A stretch of 64,000 nucleotides of DNA, taken from positions 62,001-126,000 of the forward strand of contig JAJECO010000008.1 of the NCBI GenBank assembly GCA_022822005.1. Direction: 5' to 3'. The DNA comes from Candidatus Poribacteria bacterium. GTDB lineage: Bacteria > Poribacteria > WGA-4E > PCPOR2b. Under the pieces are notes generated by a model that had not been told where the DNA came from, did not search any database, and worked only from the letters and a program-made list of their open reading frames with translations. Of this stretch, positions 61,824-64,000 are shown piece after piece. Position 1 is the stretch's first letter. The number at the start of each line of letters is the position of its first letter. The position numbers were made by a program, and so were the translations under genes.

Positions 61824-62669
61824 ATGTCGCAACAGGATCCGTGGATACCGATCGAACCGGATTGGGAGACGATTTTGGAGAAGTATCCAAATCCAATCCA
61901 AGCGCTGGCGGAGATGCGCACACCGGCACCGGTGATCCGTCAGGCTTACAATCCCGCACATTGCGAAGGACTCATCCAACGGTTCATCGAAAAAGATTTG
62001 ATGTATGATCAGGACACGCATTACAACAATCCGTCAATTGTTCCAAGAGAGCGGATAGACATCGGCACCAGTCTGGGCAATCGGGGCAACTCGCCGGAGG
62101 ATTTCTTTTCACACGCTGTAGAAACTCACACCCTCTTTGAAACGCTGTTCGACGGATACGATAATCCGGTTACGACGCTCTATGAAAATCTTGCCCGTCT
62201 GGCACCCGGTAAGCGCGTTGTGACCGCTTATGAACCTGACGGTCGGCGCTATGGACCTGCGATTTTCCGGATCCACTATGGTGGTATCTCTTACAGTCCC
62301 CACTTCGATTCGGTCAGATGGCGGGAGAATCGTGTTAATTATGAGGTGTATCGTTTTGAACATCAGTTAGCTGGGATACTCTGCTTCCAGAATTCAGAAA
62401 TTGAGGGTGAAACGGCACAATCCATTCTTCATCGCTGCCTGTGGCAGCCAGAAATTGCTCACCACATCACAGATAACACCTTCCATCAGTACGCGGCAGA
62501 GAACAAGGTCGAAAACACTCAGGTCGATTTAGAGGTCGGCGATCTCTACTTTTTCAATACCCGCTGTATCCACGAAGTCCCCGGCATCAAAGGCAAGTCC
62601 CCACGCACTGTTCTCGCTATCTTTATCGGGTATTCGCCAGATGATGGTGAGGTGTTTGTTTGGGCATGA
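61824..62669 (+). CDS. 2-oxoglutarate/Fe(II) oxygenase-like protein
   Basis: 281 residues. Jelly-roll core with H-x-D in YSPHFDSVRW and the distal H of CIHEVPG, followed by SPRTVLAIFIGY, where the Arg can bind 2-oxoglutarate. This fits the Fe(II)/2OG dioxygenase superfamily, although it is not a clear PhyH. The 215-bp stretch before it (61609-61823) holds only a repeat of TTCATTGCACTACTACAA. Confidence 0.65.
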   Translation: MSQQDPWIPIEPDWETILEKYPNPIQALAEMRTPAPVIRQAYNPAHCEGLIQRFIEKDLMYDQDTHYNNPSIVPRERIDIGTSLGNRGNSPEDFFSHAVETHTLFETLFDGYDNPVTTLYENLARLAPGKRVVTAYEPDGRRYGPAIFRIHYGGISYSPHFDSVRWRENRVNYEVYRFEHQLAGILCFQNSEIEGETAQSILHRCLWQPEIAHHITDNTFHQYAAENKVENTQVDLEVGDLYFFNTRCIHEVPGIKGKSPRTVLAIFIGYSPDDGEVFVWA

Positions 62670-62816
62670 AGGTTCATCAGTGCATTAGTTCATTAACTCA
62701 TTGTATCAGTGATAGTGGCATAGGTTGGCAAACATAGAGAACACATATCCGCGGCACCTACTGTACAGAGAAAAACAGATGAGTTGGTCTTTTATCATGG
62801 AACACGGAGGGAAGTA

Positions 62817-63866
62817 ATGGTACGGATTGGAATTATCGGGATAGGGTTCATGGGAATGATTCATTATTACGGGGCGAAGAAGGTCTCCGGCGGGGAAGTT
62901 GTCGCCATCTGTACGCGGGATCAGAAAAAGTTGGACGGCGATTGGACGGGCATTCAGGGAAACTTTGGTCCGCGTGGCGGGAACGAAGATCTTTCACACC
63001 TTCGGAAATATAACCAGATCGAGGATCTGCTCGCAGACCCCGATATTGACATGGTGAACATCTGCCTCCCAACGTTTATGCACCAATCGGTCAGCATTGC
63101 TGCGCTCAAAGCGGGGAAGCATGTTCTGGTCGAGAAACCGATTGAGATTCGGCTTGACGCTGCAAATGAGGTGGTGCAGGTCGGTGTGGAAAGTGGGCTA
63201 CAGTTCATGGTGGCACATGTCCTGCCGTTTTTCGCAGAATTCGCTTATGCGAAGCAGGTGGTTGAAAGCGGGGAATATGGGCGGCTACTCGGCGGACATC
63301 TTAAGCGGGTGATCTCTCAACCGACATGGACGCGTGATTTCGCGGATATAGAGAAGAGCGGGGGCCCGGGGATTGACCTACATATCCACGATACGCATTT
63401 TATTCAGCTGCTCTGTGGTGTCCCCGACGCGGTGTTCTCACAGGGTAAACTCGCCGCCGGTAATTTTGTCGAATACCTGACGACGCAGTATATCTACAAC
63501 GACAAGGATCTCTCAATTAGTTGCTCATCGGGGGCGGTATCTCAGCAGGGGCGGGCATTTTCGCACGGTTTCGAGCTTTATCTGGAAAAGGCAACGCTGT
63601 TGTATGATTTCGCAACGCTTGGCGGTGAACCTATCACCTCAACCCCGTTGACGCTGCTGACTGATGATAAGAAGGTTCACGAAGTCGATTTGGGTGAGGT
63701 GGATCCCGTTGATGCGTTTACGGGTGAGATTCAGCACGCTGTTGATGCTATCAATAGCGGGAGCGAACCAACCGCCCTATCAGGCGTTGGCGCGAGGGAT
63801 GCGCTGCTGCTCTGTTATAAGGAAGCGGAATCGGTCAGGACAGGGGAGATTGTGCCGATTTCTTGA
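62817..63866 (+). CDS. Gfo/Idh/MocA-family oxidoreductase
   Basis: 349 residues from ATG 62817 (GGAGGG before it); the frame extends to 62784. N-terminal NAD(P)-binding Rossmann domain IGIIGIGFMGMIHYYG, and VEKPIEIRLDAANEVV with the catalytic EKP lysine; C-terminal beta domain with DLHIHDTHFIQLLCG, where H and D of the sheet-edge motif form part of the active site. It oxidises or reduces a sugar or inositol-type substrate. Confidence 0.9.
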   Translation: MVRIGIIGIGFMGMIHYYGAKKVSGGEVVAICTRDQKKLDGDWTGIQGNFGPRGGNEDLSHLRKYNQIEDLLADPDIDMVNICLPTFMHQSVSIAALKAGKHVLVEKPIEIRLDAANEVVQVGVESGLQFMVAHVLPFFAEFAYAKQVVESGEYGRLLGGHLKRVISQPTWTRDFADIEKSGGPGIDLHIHDTHFIQLLCGVPDAVFSQGKLAAGNFVEYLTTQYIYNDKDLSISCSSGAVSQQGRAFSHGFELYLEKATLLYDFATLGGEPITSTPLTLLTDDKKVHEVDLGEVDPVDAFTGEIQHAVDAINSGSEPTALSGVGARDALLLCYKEAESVRTGEIVPIS

Positions 63867-63873
63867 GACAAGA

Positions 63874-64000
63874 TTAGCACAGTGCTTCACCTGTGTCCCC
63901 ATCAAAGATGTGAAGCCGTTCAGGTACGCAGGTCATCCACAACGTCGCTTCGATACTAACTTCAAACGCCATCCCAACTCTGGATTTTAAGATAATATCG
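63874..64000 (-). CDS. C-terminus of an ABC transporter ATP-binding protein (UgpC/MalK-like), partial
   Basis: Read on the minus strand, the stop TAA is at 63874-63876 and the frame stays open to the window edge. The last residues, VPERLHIFDGDTGEAL, match the conserved end (PERLHLFD-x2-TG) of the sugar-uptake ATPases of the CUT1 family. Only about 42 residues are visible, so the call is limited to this tail. Confidence 0.55.
   Translation of the reverse strand, partial: DIILKSRVGMAFEVSIEATLWMTCVPERLHIFDGDTGEALC

Overview
The window reads as a chromosomal piece of an uncultured Gram-negative-type bacterium, most likely a member of the Poribacteria or a close relative. This is an inference from four things: lipoproteins with lipobox signal peptides; a secreted beta-propeller protein ending in a FlgD-like module that begins NYPNPFNPETW; several Fe(II)/2-oxoglutarate dioxygenases of the phytanoyl-CoA hydroxylase type; and intergenic DNA unusually rich in short palindromic and MITE-like repeats. 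No ribosomal or other phylogenetic marker is present, so the assignment rests on gene style only.

Layout. 1-3.5 kb: end of a phytanoyl-CoA dioxygenase, two aldo/keto reductases, an Sfp-type phosphopantetheinyl transferase. 3.5-10.5 kb (minus): a WD40 secreted protein, two related lipoproteins, a LamG/DUF1080-like secreted protein, and an ECF sigma / anti-sigma / Spy-like set. 10.7-16.3 kb: tRNA-Thr and tRNA-Phe, a VOC protein, a run of small exported proteins broken up by mobile repeats, then comEA-like and mnmA. 16.3-31 kb: a 59-residue zinc ribbon, a double-VWA lipoprotein, a Rieske fusion, a metzincin-like protease, a SUMF1-fold/VWA gene pair, a HAL2-type phosphatase, a TAXI solute-binding protein, an SDR, PEP carboxykinase and a dipeptide epimerase. 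31.5-36.1 kb: a second ECF sigma operon with exported DUF4097 proteins. 36.2-42.5 kb: a three-subunit molybdenum hydroxylase and a divergent PQQ dehydrogenase. 42.8-56.1 kb: SDR, OGG1-like glycosylase, coiled-coil protein, GNAT, dehydrogenase, DUF815 ATPase, an SbcC/Rad50-like ATPase with a small partner, aspartate-semialdehyde dehydrogenase, a second PhyH, a Cho-like UvrC half protein and a TPR protein. 56.5-64 kb (plus): gamma-glutamyltransferase, a galactokinase-like/UTP-sugar pyrophosphorylase fusion, a PmoA-like protein, a YfcE-like phosphoesterase, a 2OG oxygenase and a Gfo/Idh/MocA oxidoreductase, then the end of an ABC ATPase.

Most genes stand alone or in two- to six-gene operons. A sigma-70-like promoter pattern (TTGAC-N17/18-TATAAT-like) recurs at least ten times, and one operon carries two identical-type ECF promoters. 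The observations I consider strongest are the sugar kinase-nucleotidyltransferase fusion (58240-60162), two MITE copies with 9-bp target duplications (16339-16484, 53690-53855), a 711-bp tandem duplication that created a chimeric lipoprotein gene (33394-34840), and repeat elements that supply the stop codons or C-termini of host genes (30008-30022, 12919-12950).
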